A stretch of 18,376 bases of DNA from CAYPCH01 sp964409165 (GTDB taxonomy: Bacteria; Bacillota; Clostridia; Acetivibrionales; Acetivibrionaceae), in the NCBI GenBank assembly GCA_964409165.1, contig CAYPCH010000077.1:1-18376 (forward strand). Direction: 5' to 3'. A program made the translations under genes and the position numbers. This document shows positions 6,542 through 14,645 of the stretch, one piece after another (position 1 is the first letter of the stretch; each line of letters opens with the position of its first letter). The notes below the pieces were generated by a model that saw only the letters and a list, made by a program, of their open reading frames with translations, had not been told where the DNA came from and did not search any database.

Positions 6542-8116
6542 ATGATTAAAAGTACAACAAACAAACTATTGATAACAATACTGACTGTTATATTTGTTAT
6601 AGGTTTTGCTGGATGCAGCAGTGAAAAACCTTCCTGTGAAAAGCAAAACGAACCGGTTGTTATAAAACTTGAAGGAGGGGACTGGGGTTATCCATCTCCT
6701 TTTGCCCATTACTCGAGAGGACCGGGAAGTTTTAAAATGGCATTGATTTTTGACAGCCTTTTGGAGCGAGGAGAAAAGGGTTATATTCCATGGTTGGCAG
6801 ACAAATGGGAGATTTCTGAGGATGGGCTTACGTATACATTTACCCTCAGAGAAAATGTGAAATGGCATGACGGAACGGCTATGACGGCTGAAGATGTCAA
6901 GTTTTCCTTTGAATACTTTGAAAATTATCCTCCGGTATTCAATGACCTTACTATTGATGGAGAAAGCTTTATAAAATCAATAGAAACAGTGGATGCAAAA
7001 ACAGCCAGATTTACAGTGGAAAAACCCATTGCGTGTGTTCTTGGGAAAATAGGGAGCGCAAGGATTATTCCTAAGCACATATGGGAGAAGGTAGAAGACC
7101 CGCAAAAATTTATTACACCGGAAGCTGTTATAGGTACCGGACCCTATAAGCTGGAGGATTACAGCAGAGAACAGGGAGCATATAAGTTTAAGGCTTTTAA
7201 AGAGTTCTGGGGACCAAAACCAAAAGCAGATGTTTTGCAGTTTGTACCTGTAAGTGACACTGTACTTGCTTTTGAAAAGGGTGAAATAGATCTTGTTACC
7301 ATTACGCCCGACATCCTTTCAAGGTATGATGGAAACGAAGAGTATAAGGTGATTACAAATCCTGGATTTTGGGGTTATCGCCTTGTTTTCAACATGGAAA
7401 AAAGACCTGAATTGAAGGATAGGGATATACGTCAGGCAATAGCTTTTGCCATTGATAAAGAGGAGTTGGTGGAAAAGGTGGCCAGAAAGGCTGCTGTGCC
7501 AGGAAGTCCTGGTTATCTTCCGGTAGACCACGCATGGTATAATAATGATGTAATGAATTATGAATTCAATATTGACAAGGCAAAAGGGTTGCTAAAGGGA
7601 AAAGAAATGTCTTTTGACCTTTTAATAGCGATTGATAACGGCAGTAACAGTGAGGCAAGAATAGCGGAACTGATAAAAATAAGCTTGGCAAAAGCCGGAA
7701 TAGAAATCAATGTCAAGAGTGTGGATATGAAAACCAGAGATGCTACAGTCCAAAAGAAGAATTATGAACTTGCATTGATTGGTCATGGTGGCTGGGGCGG
7801 TGATGCCGATGTTTTGAGAACCACTTATATGAGCCCAAAAAACTCCAATCAGAGTTTTACCGCAGGGATACCCGGTTATAACAATGAGATTATAAATGAA
7901 CTATGCATACAGCAGTTGTATGAGATTAATCCGGTGAAAAGAAAGGAAATAGTTTTAGACCTTCAGGAGTTGATTGCCAGAGAATTACCTATGCTACCTC
8001 TTTATAACACAACAGGATACGTTGTTTTTAGGCCAGAAAAGTATAATGGTTGGAAGTATATGTTCAATCACCATGAAGTAACCCACAACAAGCTTTCCTA
8101 TCTGGATGTGAATTAA
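6542..8116 (+). CDS. ABC importer substrate-binding lipoprotein (peptide/nickel family)
   Basis: This is the extracellular solute-binding subunit of a dipeptide/oligopeptide/nickel-type ABC importer (SBP_bac_5 family), 524 residues, the usual length. It starts with a lipoprotein signal, with the lipobox FAGC placing the lipidated Cys at residue 25, so it is anchored to the outer face of the membrane. The family signature around WHDGTAMTAEDVKFSFE (about 108-124) is present, as is the IRQAIAFAIDKEEL segment further on. The ATG has a strong upstream GGAAAGGGAAG. The permease and ATPase genes follow directly. Members of this family bind peptides, nickel, metallophore complexes, haem or sugars, and sequence alone does not tell which. 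Its place next to fur makes a metal chelate worth considering. Confidence 0.93.
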   Translation: MIKSTTNKLLITILTVIFVIGFAGCSSEKPSCEKQNEPVVIKLEGGDWGYPSPFAHYSRGPGSFKMALIFDSLLERGEKGYIPWLADKWEISEDGLTYTFTLRENVKWHDGTAMTAEDVKFSFEYFENYPPVFNDLTIDGESFIKSIETVDAKTARFTVEKPIACVLGKIGSARIIPKHIWEKVEDPQKFITPEAVIGTGPYKLEDYSREQGAYKFKAFKEFWGPKPKADVLQFVPVSDTVLAFEKGEIDLVTITPDILSRYDGNEEYKVITNPGFWGYRLVFNMEKRPELKDRDIRQAIAFAIDKEELVEKVARKAAVPGSPGYLPVDHAWYNNDVMNYEFNIDKAKGLLKGKEMSFDLLIAIDNGSNSEARIAELIKISLAKAGIEINVKSVDMKTRDATVQKKNYELALIGHGGWGGDADVLRTTYMSPKNSNQSFTAGIPGYNNEIINELCIQQLYEINPVKRKEIVLDLQELIARELPMLPLYNTTGYVVFRPEKYNGWKYMFNHHEVTHNKLSYLDVN

Positions 8117-8120
8117 TAAA

Positions 8121-9176
8121 ATGAAGAGTAGAAAAATAAAAAGTAGAAAAATAAAAAGTAGAAAAATAAAAAGTAGAAAAATAAAAAATAAAAAAATAAA
8201 AAATAGAAAAATGAAAAAGGTATTTGAATATTTAATGACTTTGTTTGTTATACTGACTTTGAACTTTATTATTCCTAGGCTGATGCCCGGTGACCCCTTC
8301 ACTTATCTGTCGTCGGCAGAAGGACAGATTACCGTTACCTATTCCGAAGAGCAGATAGACAGGTACAAGGCTTATTACGGTCTGGATAGACCAATGCACA
8401 TCCAGTTTGCAAGCTATATTACAAACCTTTTTAAAGGAAATATCGGTCACAGTATTTACTATAATGACAGTGTCATGAATCTTATTACAAGAAGGATTGC
8501 TTGGACCTTATTTATTGTTATTGCTGCTGTTTTAATAAGCTGTCTTGTCGGCACGGTTTTAGGGAGTTTGTCTGCCTGGTACAAAAGAGGAATGTTTGAC
8601 AGACTGTTATATCCGGTGATGATTGCAATATCTGAAATACCGGCTTTCTTAATAGGTATTGCTTTTTTATTTGTATTTGCTGCAAAGCTGGAATGGTTTC
8701 CTTTATCGGGAGGTATGAAAACCTTTGCCGAATACAGTAGCTCTTTACATCGGGCAAAAGATATTTTGCATCATGCTGTTTTACCTGTATTGACTTTAGC
8801 TGTTGTAAGGCTGGGTGAATTCTACCTTATTTCAAGAGCGAGCATGATAACGGTTCTTGCAAAGGATTATATGAGAACTGCAAAGGCAAAGGGTCTTGGG
8901 AAAATACGTATAATATTCCATCATGCTCTGAAGAACGCTTTGTTGCCAATTGTAACAAGGGTATTCTTGTCTATGGGTAGTGTATTTGGTGGAGCAATAC
9001 TTGTGGAAAATGTATTTAATTATCCGGGATTGGGGCGTCTTATGAGGGAAGCTGTCATGGTAAGGGACTATGTTCTTATTCAAGGCATATTTTTGTTTGT
9101 GGCCTTTGCTGTTCTTACAATGAACCTTCTTGCAGATATTGCTTATAAAAAACTGGACCCAAGGGTGAGTCAATGA
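8121..9176 (+). CDS. ABC importer permease (DppB/OppB type) with repeat-encoded N-terminus
   Basis: This is the first inner-membrane permease of the importer, 351 residues from ATG 8121. The body is a normal DppB-type protein: an N-terminal membrane helix, the conserved PRLMPGDPF segment after it, further helices, and the EAA loop with the helix YMRTAKAKGLGK (about 247-280) that contacts the ATPase. The first 30 residues are not typical: they are encoded by six copies of a 15-bp repeat giving K-S-R-K-I units. A second ATG at 8211 would give the ordinary family start (MKKVFEYLM). Neither ATG has a clear ribosome binding site. ATG 8121, four bases after the previous stop, could be reached by coupled translation, so the true start is uncertain. 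The 3' end overlaps the next permease in ATGA. Confidence 0.9.
   Translation: MKSRKIKSRKIKSRKIKSRKIKNKKIKNRKMKKVFEYLMTLFVILTLNFIIPRLMPGDPFTYLSSAEGQITVTYSEEQIDRYKAYYGLDRPMHIQFASYITNLFKGNIGHSIYYNDSVMNLITRRIAWTLFIVIAAVLISCLVGTVLGSLSAWYKRGMFDRLLYPVMIAISEIPAFLIGIAFLFVFAAKLEWFPLSGGMKTFAEYSSSLHRAKDILHHAVLPVLTLAVVRLGEFYLISRASMITVLAKDYMRTAKAKGLGKIRIIFHHALKNALLPIVTRVFLSMGSVFGGAILVENVFNYPGLGRLMREAVMVRDYVLIQGIFLFVAFAVLTMNLLADIAYKKLDPRVSQ
8124..8213 (+). repeat. 15-bp tandem repeat, six units, in the permease N-terminus
   Basis: Six in-frame units of 15 bp follow the ATG at 8121. Units 2-4 are identical (AAAAGTAGAAAAATA), unit 1 differs by one base, and units 5-6 have drifted toward A-rich versions. They encode K-S-R-K-I five-residue repeats ending in KNKKI and KNRKM. 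The ATG at 8211 closes the last unit. The array is over 75% A and includes runs of five to seven A, so copy-number change and slippage are both plausible. Confidence 0.92.
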
Positions 9177-10018
9177 AGTGTGTAAAGTTAGTAACTGCAA
9201 TAATAAAAAAAACAAGTATAGCCGGTAAAGTCGGCGGAGCGGTGATTATACTTGTAATGCTGATGGGTATGTTCTCAGGATGGTTATCTTTTCAGCCTCA
9301 CAACATTCCATCGGGTGCAGCTTTAGAAGCACCGGGTTGGTCACATTGGCTTGGTACAGATGATTTGGGAATAGATATATGGGCGCAAATTTGTGCCGGC
9401 GCAAGAATAAGCATTATGGTTGGGTTTGGTGTAGCCATGTTGGCAGGTATCGGGGGAAGTATCATTGGCATGATTTCGGGATATTTTGGGGGTCTTGCGG
9501 ATAGGATTATAATGCGTATCACTGACATGATAATTATTTTGCCGGATCTACCTGTGATGATTGTGCTGGGTGCTTTTTTCGGGTCTGGTGTCAGGAATAT
9601 TATAATTGTGCTGGCTTTGTTTTCATGGACTGTACCTGCACGCATTGTGCGGTCAAAAATATTATCAGTAAAGCGGGAAAATTATGTTGTTGCAGCAAAA
9701 AGCTACGGTGCGGATTTCCGCCATATGATGTTGTGGCATTTTCTGCCTAATGTTCTCCCCCTTGTAACAGTGAGTGTAATACGACTAGCAGGCAGAGCAG
9801 TTGTTGCAGAAGCTGGTCTGGCATTTCTGGGGCTAGGAGATGTTACTTCAAAAAGTTGGGGACTTATATTGAATCACGCAATCAATTTCAGGGGGATATA
9901 TTTTACCGACTATTGGAAGTGGTGGCTGCTAAGTCCTGTTGTGGCAATTATGCTGCTGGTTATTGCTATTGCCTTTGTTGGCAGGGACATTGAAAGAATT
10001 ATGAATAGCAAGACTTAA
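9173..10018 (+). CDS. ABC importer permease (DppC/OppC type)
   Basis: This is the second inner-membrane permease, 281 residues, of the DppC/NikC type. It has an N-terminal membrane helix (about 20-40), the family motif around HWLGTDDLGIDIWAQICAGAR (in about residues 57-78, where the importer family reads LGTD..GRD), several further helices, and an EAA loop with the segment YVVAAKSYGADF (about 170-181). The start codon overlaps the previous stop (ATGA), which shows translational coupling, and the ATPase gene follows after 11 bp. It would pair with the upstream permease to form the membrane channel. Confidence 0.93.
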   Translation: MKCVKLVTAIIKKTSIAGKVGGAVIILVMLMGMFSGWLSFQPHNIPSGAALEAPGWSHWLGTDDLGIDIWAQICAGARISIMVGFGVAMLAGIGGSIIGMISGYFGGLADRIIMRITDMIIILPDLPVMIVLGAFFGSGVRNIIIVLALFSWTVPARIVRSKILSVKRENYVVAAKSYGADFRHMMLWHFLPNVLPLVTVSVIRLAGRAVVAEAGLAFLGLGDVTSKSWGLILNHAINFRGIYFTDYWKWWLLSPVVAIMLLVIAIAFVGRDIERIMNSKT

Positions 10019-10029
10019 AGAGGTGTATT

Positions 10030-11697
10030 ATGGAAAATTCAATTATCAGAGTAGAAAATCTTTCGGTTTGTTATCGTGAAAATAAAACAGAAATCCGGGC
10101 AGTAAACAATGTTAGCTTCAGCCTTGACAGGGGAAGCAGCCTTGGCATTATTGGAGAATCGGGTAGCGGGAAGACCTCCATAGCCATGGCTTTTATGGGC
10201 TTAATTAAGAAACCGGCTAAGGTTGAAGGGAAAGTGTATTACGAAAATGTTGATTTGAACAGCCTTTCTGATAAGAATAGGAATCTTTACCGTTGGTCAA
10301 AGATTGCTGTTGTATTCCAGAACAGTCTCGATGTATTAAACCCGGTTCTTACTGTACATGAGCAAATATTAGAATGCATTCATCGTCATAAGGATTTTTC
10401 TGAGACTGAAGCAAATAAGAAAGTAGTGAAATTAATTGAAATGGTTGGTCTTGACGCTGGATGGAGTGCATATTATCCTCACCAGTTGTCGGGAGGTATG
10501 CGGCAAAGAGTGCTCATCGCAATGGCATTATCCTGTGAGCCAGAGGTTTTAATAGTAGATGAACCCACAACAGCTTTAGATGCAGCTGCGAAGGACGAAA
10601 TAGCAGAGCTTCTTGCAAGACTTCACAAAGAAAAGAAATTTGCTCTTGTGGTAATTTCCCATGAGATGCTCATAGTCTCAAAGCTTGCAAGCAGGTTAAT
10701 GGTAATGTATTCAGGCAATATTGTTGAAGAAGGGTTAACATTGGATGTGCTGAAAAACCCGATGCATACCTATACAAGAGGACTGATTCAGGCTTCTGCG
10801 GATATAAATCCCTATGGAGATTTGTGGGGCATACCGGGAGAAGCAGGTGGCAACAGTTTGGGTGGGTGTGCTTTTTACCAGCGCTGTAATCAGAAGGTGC
10901 CGGAATGTAAAATAAAAATGCCTGAGTTAGAATATGTATCCATAGAAAGGAAGGTAGCCTGCAACCGGGGAGGTATTGTAACACTTTTGTCCGCTCGGGG
11001 GATTTGTAAAAGTTTTGCATTTAAAGGGAGGAAGGTAAAGGCATGTGAGGGCTGTGATATTGATGTGCGTTCAGGGGAAGTAGTTGTACTAATGGGAGAA
11101 TCCGGTTCTGGTAAGACTACTCTGGCAGGTATTTTATCTGGCACACTTGAAGCAGATAAAGGAGAGGTTGTTTTTGAAGGTCAAAGGGTTATGGGAAACA
11201 GTGCCACCAGCCGCAGAAATGGTATGCAAATTGTATTTCAGGACCCTTTTACAGCGACAAATGAGCATTTGACAATTGCACAAGCGGTAAGGGAACCTCT
11301 CGAAATATTAAGGCATGGAACAAAAAGAGAACAAATGGACAGAGTAAAACAGGCGCTGAAAGACGTTCAACTGCCGTGGGATGATGAGTTTATTGCAAGA
11401 AAGTGCTACAGTTTAAGTGGGGGACAAAGACAGCGTGTTGCTATTGCAAGAAGCCTTGTTATGGAGCCAAAGCTTCTTGTTGCCGATGAAATCAGTTCCA
11501 TGCTTGACCCATCCGCCCAGGCCAATTTACTTAGACTTCTTAAGGGGTTGCAAAACTCAAAGGGTTTTGCCATGCTGTATATTACTCATGATATTGCAAT
11601 AGCAAGAAAAATTGCAGACAGGATTTGCATAATGAATGAAGGACGGATTATTCGACTTTGCTCAGACGGTACCGAAGCTCTAAACGTTTGTCTATAG
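10030..11697 (+). CDS. fused double ATP-binding subunit (DppD-DppF fusion)
   Basis: This 555-residue protein joins the two ATPases that in many relatives are separate genes, powering the importer. Domain 1 has Walker A GESGSGKTS (42-50), signature LSGGM (153-157), Walker B LIVDEP (174-179) and an H loop ISHE. It is followed by an oligo_HPY segment with four Cys (280, 286, 293, 311). Domain 2 has Walker A GESGSGKTT (356-364), signature LSGGQ (462-466), Walker B LLVADE (482-487) and ITHD. Both catalytic sites look intact. In related OppD-type proteins the oligo_HPY Cys can hold an iron-sulphur cluster; that is possible here but only by analogy. The ATG follows AGAGGTG. The last 50 bp overlap the 3' end of the convergent RDD gene. 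Confidence 0.94.
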   Translation: MENSIIRVENLSVCYRENKTEIRAVNNVSFSLDRGSSLGIIGESGSGKTSIAMAFMGLIKKPAKVEGKVYYENVDLNSLSDKNRNLYRWSKIAVVFQNSLDVLNPVLTVHEQILECIHRHKDFSETEANKKVVKLIEMVGLDAGWSAYYPHQLSGGMRQRVLIAMALSCEPEVLIVDEPTTALDAAAKDEIAELLARLHKEKKFALVVISHEMLIVSKLASRLMVMYSGNIVEEGLTLDVLKNPMHTYTRGLIQASADINPYGDLWGIPGEAGGNSLGGCAFYQRCNQKVPECKIKMPELEYVSIERKVACNRGGIVTLLSARGICKSFAFKGRKVKACEGCDIDVRSGEVVVLMGESGSGKTTLAGILSGTLEADKGEVVFEGQRVMGNSATSRRNGMQIVFQDPFTATNEHLTIAQAVREPLEILRHGTKREQMDRVKQALKDVQLPWDDEFIARKCYSLSGGQRQRVAIARSLVMEPKLLVADEISSMLDPSAQANLLRLLKGLQNSKGFAMLYITHDIAIARKIADRICIMNEGRIIRLCSDGTEALNVCL

Positions 11698-12634
11698 GGG
11701 TTGTCATAGTAATGGAATTTTCACTGTTCAAAACTGTTTTGAATTCATAGTTGTTCGGGTCGGTTATATATAGTGTATCGTCACTGTCGAATCTAAATTT
11801 TAAACCCCTTATACTTGTGTTTACATACATCATACCGGTTTTTTCATCGTAGTGCATCCTATATCCTATTTTTTTATCGCTGGTTACCCATGTTCCCAGA
11901 TATGGGTTTGCTATGCTTTCGTCCACCTCAACACCATGCAACTTATGTTTGGGTATGGATACAGGTAAGTTCCTGGCATATTTCGAAAATTCGGGAACGG
12001 ACATTACAGTAAAAATAGAAGAAAAAACGATTGATAGTATCAGTAATAGTAATCCTATCCATGAATGGGACTTAGCTGATGCTTGTCTCCTTTCAGGCAC
12101 ATTCATCTCTTTAGCTAGGGCTAATTGCTCGCTATAAGTTTTTACACCTCTTTTCTGCATTTCTTCATACAGACTTGAGGTTACTTCATCACTGGAAGAA
12201 TTCTCTTTTTTGACTACAACAGTTTGAGCTAACATATCGTGAGGTGACTGTTTCTTTTTTGAAAACACAGCTACAAAGAAAAAGATAACAGGAACAAAGG
12301 TAATTACAGATGCTATGGATTTTATCAAGGCTCTTGTAATAATTTTTATGATATTGCCGTTGTTGTAACAAACAACTTCGAGACCCATAATCAGTTTTCC
12401 CGGGGTAGCAGATAAACCTGAATATAAAAAGATTACTTCATATAACGTATAGAAAAGACAATATGTCATGTAAAATGTTGATAAATCATTATGATTTCTT
12501 TCAAGAACACCCTGAAGTTGTATTTGAACTCCAAGTAATTTTAATAATACAAGTACCCCCGCATACAATCCTGCAACTGTAAGGCTGTCAAAAAAGTAGG
12601 CCCAAAACCTTCTGGATAAATTGCTTATGTTCAT
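11648..12634 (-). CDS. RDD-family membrane protein
   Basis: This 328-residue protein begins with an RDD domain: RRFWAYFFDSL near residue 8, three membrane segments, ATPGKLIMGLEV before the second arginine region, and SPHDMLAQTVVV at its end (about residue 140). A soluble linker follows with QLALAKEMN, then a fourth membrane segment (about 192-212), then a C-terminal domain of about 100 residues predicted to be beta-rich (LGTWVTSDKKIGYRMHYDE and SDDTLYITDPN). That C-terminal part resembles small ligand or lipocalin-like folds only loosely, so I do not name it. GGGGAGGAATAT precedes the ATG on the minus strand. RDD proteins have been proposed as transporters or membrane scaffolds. It converges on the ABC ATPase gene with a 50-bp 3' overlap. 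Confidence 0.88.
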   Translation of the reverse strand: MNISNLSRRFWAYFFDSLTVAGLYAGVLVLLKLLGVQIQLQGVLERNHNDLSTFYMTYCLFYTLYEVIFLYSGLSATPGKLIMGLEVVCYNNGNIIKIITRALIKSIASVITFVPVIFFFVAVFSKKKQSPHDMLAQTVVVKKENSSSDEVTSSLYEEMQKRGVKTYSEQLALAKEMNVPERRQASAKSHSWIGLLLLILSIVFSSIFTVMSVPEFSKYARNLPVSIPKHKLHGVEVDESIANPYLGTWVTSDKKIGYRMHYDEKTGMMYVNTSIRGLKFRFDSDDTLYITDPNNYEFKTVLNSENSITMTTPIDKRLELRYRLSKVE

Positions 12635-12688
12635 ATATTCCTCCCCAAATTTTTTTCTCTGTTTTTCTGAGAAATTGTCTATAAATAT

Positions 12689-12717
12689 ATTATAATGGGT
12701 TAAAGTTATCTTGACTA
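12689..12717 (-). promoter_or_regulatory. candidate promoter for the RDD gene
   Basis: On the minus strand TAGTCA (-35, four of six) is followed by 17 bp and a perfect TATAAT (-10), about 55 bp upstream of the RDD start codon. Confidence 0.55.
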
Positions 12718-12744
12718 CTGTTTTTTACACAATTTTATATTATA

Positions 12745-12990
12745 TTGGCAAGGGATTTTGCGACAAAAGAAAAAAATGTATACAAAGAGTATGAATTAGC
12801 AGGAACATGGGAGAATCCTATAGAGTTAAATAAGGAGCTAATTCAAAGAGCTAACCACCAATACAAAAAATACAATTTGGATTATAAATTTTCAAATAAT
12901 GATTTGGTTTTTGATTTTAATGAGTTTATTATGGAACCGGCTAGAAGTACACTAAAATATAGTGTTAAGTCTTCCAATAGATCTAAATGA
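12745..12990 (+). pseudogene. unrecognised ORF, probably a gene fragment
   Basis: An open frame of 81 codons runs from TTG 12745 to a TGA at 12988-12990. It reads like real protein (charged, with Trp, Tyr and Asn: TWENPIELNKELI and YKFSNNDLVFDFNEF) rather than noise. But it has no ribosome binding site, and its only upstream promoter-like hexamers (TATATT at 12736) would leave almost no leader. No in-frame ATG occurs until late in the frame, so it is best explained as the 3' remnant of a longer gene. I recognise no family. It lies at the edge of the AT-rich accessory stretch. Confidence 0.35.
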
Positions 12991-13051
12991 ATTTATTTCA
13001 AAAATAGTGATTGGATCATACGGTATATTCAAATTGATAATTATTTAACAC

Positions 13052-13093
13052 AAAGTGACTATCGTCACGACAAAAAGTGACGAAGGTCACGAC
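13052..13093 (+). promoter_or_regulatory. two direct copies of a 20-bp dyad upstream of a promoter
   Basis: AAAGTGAC-N4-GTCACGAC occurs at 13052-13071 and again at 13074-13093. The copies are identical in all 16 outer bases and differ only in the central four (TATC and GAAG). The spacing is 22 bp, about two helical turns. Each copy is itself an inverted repeat (GTGAC/GTCAC), and GTGA-N6-TCAC is the core of CRP/FNR-type operators. The pair ends 13 bp before a TTGACA hexamer. As RNA the second copy, followed by TTTTCTTTTT, could alternatively be a weak terminator. Confidence 0.6.
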
Positions 13094-13106
13094 TTTTCTT
13101 TTTCTA

Positions 13107-13135
13107 TTGACATTATGAATTCCATAAGATAACAT
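13107..13135 (+). promoter_or_regulatory. candidate promoter for the accessory cassette
   Basis: TTGACA (13107-13112) is followed by 17 bp and TAACAT (13130-13135, four of six). The weak -10 with an upstream pair of dyads is the arrangement expected of an activator-dependent promoter. The first downstream frame is the truncated C39 peptidase at 13216. Confidence 0.55.
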
Positions 13136-13215
13136 GTTAGCAAGATGTAAACAATTTACGAAATATAACATAAAATCAAAATTATTACTACTAGTTTAGG
13201 GGACAAAATGACGAT

Positions 13216-13461
13216 ATGAGATACATATTTGTAAAACAACATGATACAACTGATTGTGCTACTGCTTGTTTAGCTATGGTTTGTCTGCATTATAAAAAAG
13301 AAACCACAATAACAAAACTAAGAGACATTATGGGCACAGACATTAAAGGAAGCAATCTTGTCGGTTTAAAAAATTATGCTGACGAGTTGGGTTTTACTTC
13401 TCAGGCTGTCAGAGTAGACAAAGAAAGTTTTATGAGCAAATATACTTTAAGATTTAATTAA
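13216..13461 (+). pseudogene. truncated C39 (bacteriocin-leader) peptidase domain
   Basis: The 81 residues are the first half of a peptidase C39 domain, the leader-cleaving N-terminal domain of peptide/bacteriocin ABC exporters. The oxyanion Gln8 and catalytic Cys14 are seen in KQHDTTDCATACLAM, followed by the usual helical part (LRDIMGTDIKGSNLVGL and ADELGFTSQAVRVDKE). The frame ends three residues after KYTL, where family members continue toward the catalytic His and Asp. Those residues, the membrane domain and the ATPase are all absent. AGGGGAC lies 12 bases before the ATG, with a three-codon mini-frame (ATG 13208) in between. It is most likely a remnant of a deleted exporter; a functional short protein is less likely without the His. 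Confidence 0.75.
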
Positions 13462-13599
13462 CAAAGAAGTATAATTAGGCAAACATAATGTGATTTTATT
13501 CATTACATATAATAATATAAATTTTTAATTGTAGGTCACTTCTTGCTAGCAAAGATGACATATATAGTAAACAAAACTAACGAAAGGGGAAATAATACT

Positions 13600-14400
13600 A
13601 TGAAAAAATTAGTATCAATTTTAACATTAATAGCGGTAACTAGTTTGAGTATTTCAGTAGTATTTGCAAATGAAAGGCAGTTTGTAAATAGTGAAAAAGT
13701 ATCGGCTAGTTTAAAGGAAGAATTGCAAACCAATCTAAACAATAACGATGTGAATGGTTTGAATTCAAAAATGGTAGTTCCATCTAAGGAGGAGGTGAAA
13801 GGGTCATTACTTGAGGAATTTAATAAAAATCCTGAACTGCACAAAGATAATATTTTGGCTGTTGATGAATTAGCTGAACAATATGTTAATTGGGCTGAAG
13901 CAAATAAAAACAATGATTTAGCCTCACAAGATTGGAGATGGTATCCACATTTTCATGTATGGGTTGAAGAACCTTATATATATGCTAGTTATGAGGATAA
14001 ACAGTATGATTATTCAAATTCGTATGAAGTAGACAATAGAAATTCAAGTATTCCGTACAATCTTAAGAGAGGAAGAGAAATTGAGTTTTATGCTAAGCTT
14101 GGATTTGAAGGAAGTGCTGAGGTTAAGACAGCATTTAAGGGTGGCGTTAAGTTAGAAGGTTCAGTAAAACAAAAAGCAACTATAGAAAGTGATGTTACGG
14201 TACCACCAGGAACTTTCTGGAAGGCTACACCTTACGCTATTACCCAATACGAGCTTGCTATGGGTGTACAAAGCACTTTTAAAATAACACCTGATCCAGT
14301 TATTACTATACCAAGACTTGAACATATGGGCATAGATACATACTATGGAAAAAACAAAACCGCACATGGAAATGGTGTAAAACCCTCAACCATTCCATAA
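13600..14400 (+). CDS. secreted protein of unknown function, no cysteine
   Basis: This 266-residue protein has a clear signal peptide (MKKLVSILTLIAVTSLS, likely cleaved after VFA at 23) and no membrane helix afterwards. The mature part has no Cys. A polar, helix-like N-terminal region (24-105) is followed by an aromatic stretch (DWRWYPHFHVWVEEPYIYASY, in 111-131) and an alternating, probably beta-strand region (about 158-235) with AEVKTAFKGGVKLEGSV and TVPPGTFWKATPY. The strand region is reminiscent of secreted beta-rich proteins, including ETX/MTX2-type pore formers, but the resemblance is weak and I do not assign a family. GAAAGGGGA lies 9 bp before ATG 13600. It is followed by a strong hairpin and the SLH protease. 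Confidence 0.82.
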   Translation: MKKLVSILTLIAVTSLSISVVFANERQFVNSEKVSASLKEELQTNLNNNDVNGLNSKMVVPSKEEVKGSLLEEFNKNPELHKDNILAVDELAEQYVNWAEANKNNDLASQDWRWYPHFHVWVEEPYIYASYEDKQYDYSNSYEVDNRNSSIPYNLKRGREIEFYAKLGFEGSAEVKTAFKGGVKLEGSVKQKATIESDVTVPPGTFWKATPYAITQYELAMGVQSTFKITPDPVITIPRLEHMGIDTYYGKNKTAHGNGVKPSTIP

Positions 14401-14403
14401 AAA

Positions 14404-14443
14404 ATGTATCAAAAGGACTACTTTTGTAGTCCTTTTGATACAT
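14404..14443 (+). terminator. 18-bp perfect hairpin after the secreted protein
   Basis: The bases 14404-14421 pair perfectly with 14426-14443 around a TTTT loop. The outer part includes ATGTATC/GATACAT and the inner part AAAAGGACTAC/GTAGTCCTTTT. No long T run follows on the plus strand; the T tract of the inner helix (14433-14436) could serve. On the minus strand six T follow directly. It starts three bases after the stop codon, so a terminator or an mRNA-stabilising stem is likely. Confidence 0.75.
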
Positions 14444-14645
14444 AAAAGATTAAAAACAAAGGAATTAGGATATGCTCAAATGGGTAAAAAAGCAAAATGC
14501 GTTGAAGTTGTTTTTAGAATTGTGAGATTTAATTGTAACTCATAGAGCTTATTCCTGATGTTATTGTTAACTTGTAATGCAGAAAAGTAAACTGACAACT
14601 AAGTTTGGTGGTCGTAATCAAAAGAATATAAAGGTGAGAGTAGAC

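Noticed and set aside
8124..8213. Tandem repeat considered as a CRISPR array
   Set aside because: The units are 15 bp, directly joined without spacers, and translated in frame.
13074..13105. Second dyad read as an intrinsic terminator of the 12745 frame
   Set aside because: The stem is only five base pairs with a bulge before the T run, and the exact duplication with varied centres fits a protein-binding site better; not fully excluded.
13208..13219. Three-codon frame (ATG ACG ATA TGA) just before the C39 fragment
   Set aside because: It is better spaced from AGGGGAC than the C39 ATG and could be a coupling mini-frame, but it is too short to claim as a feature.
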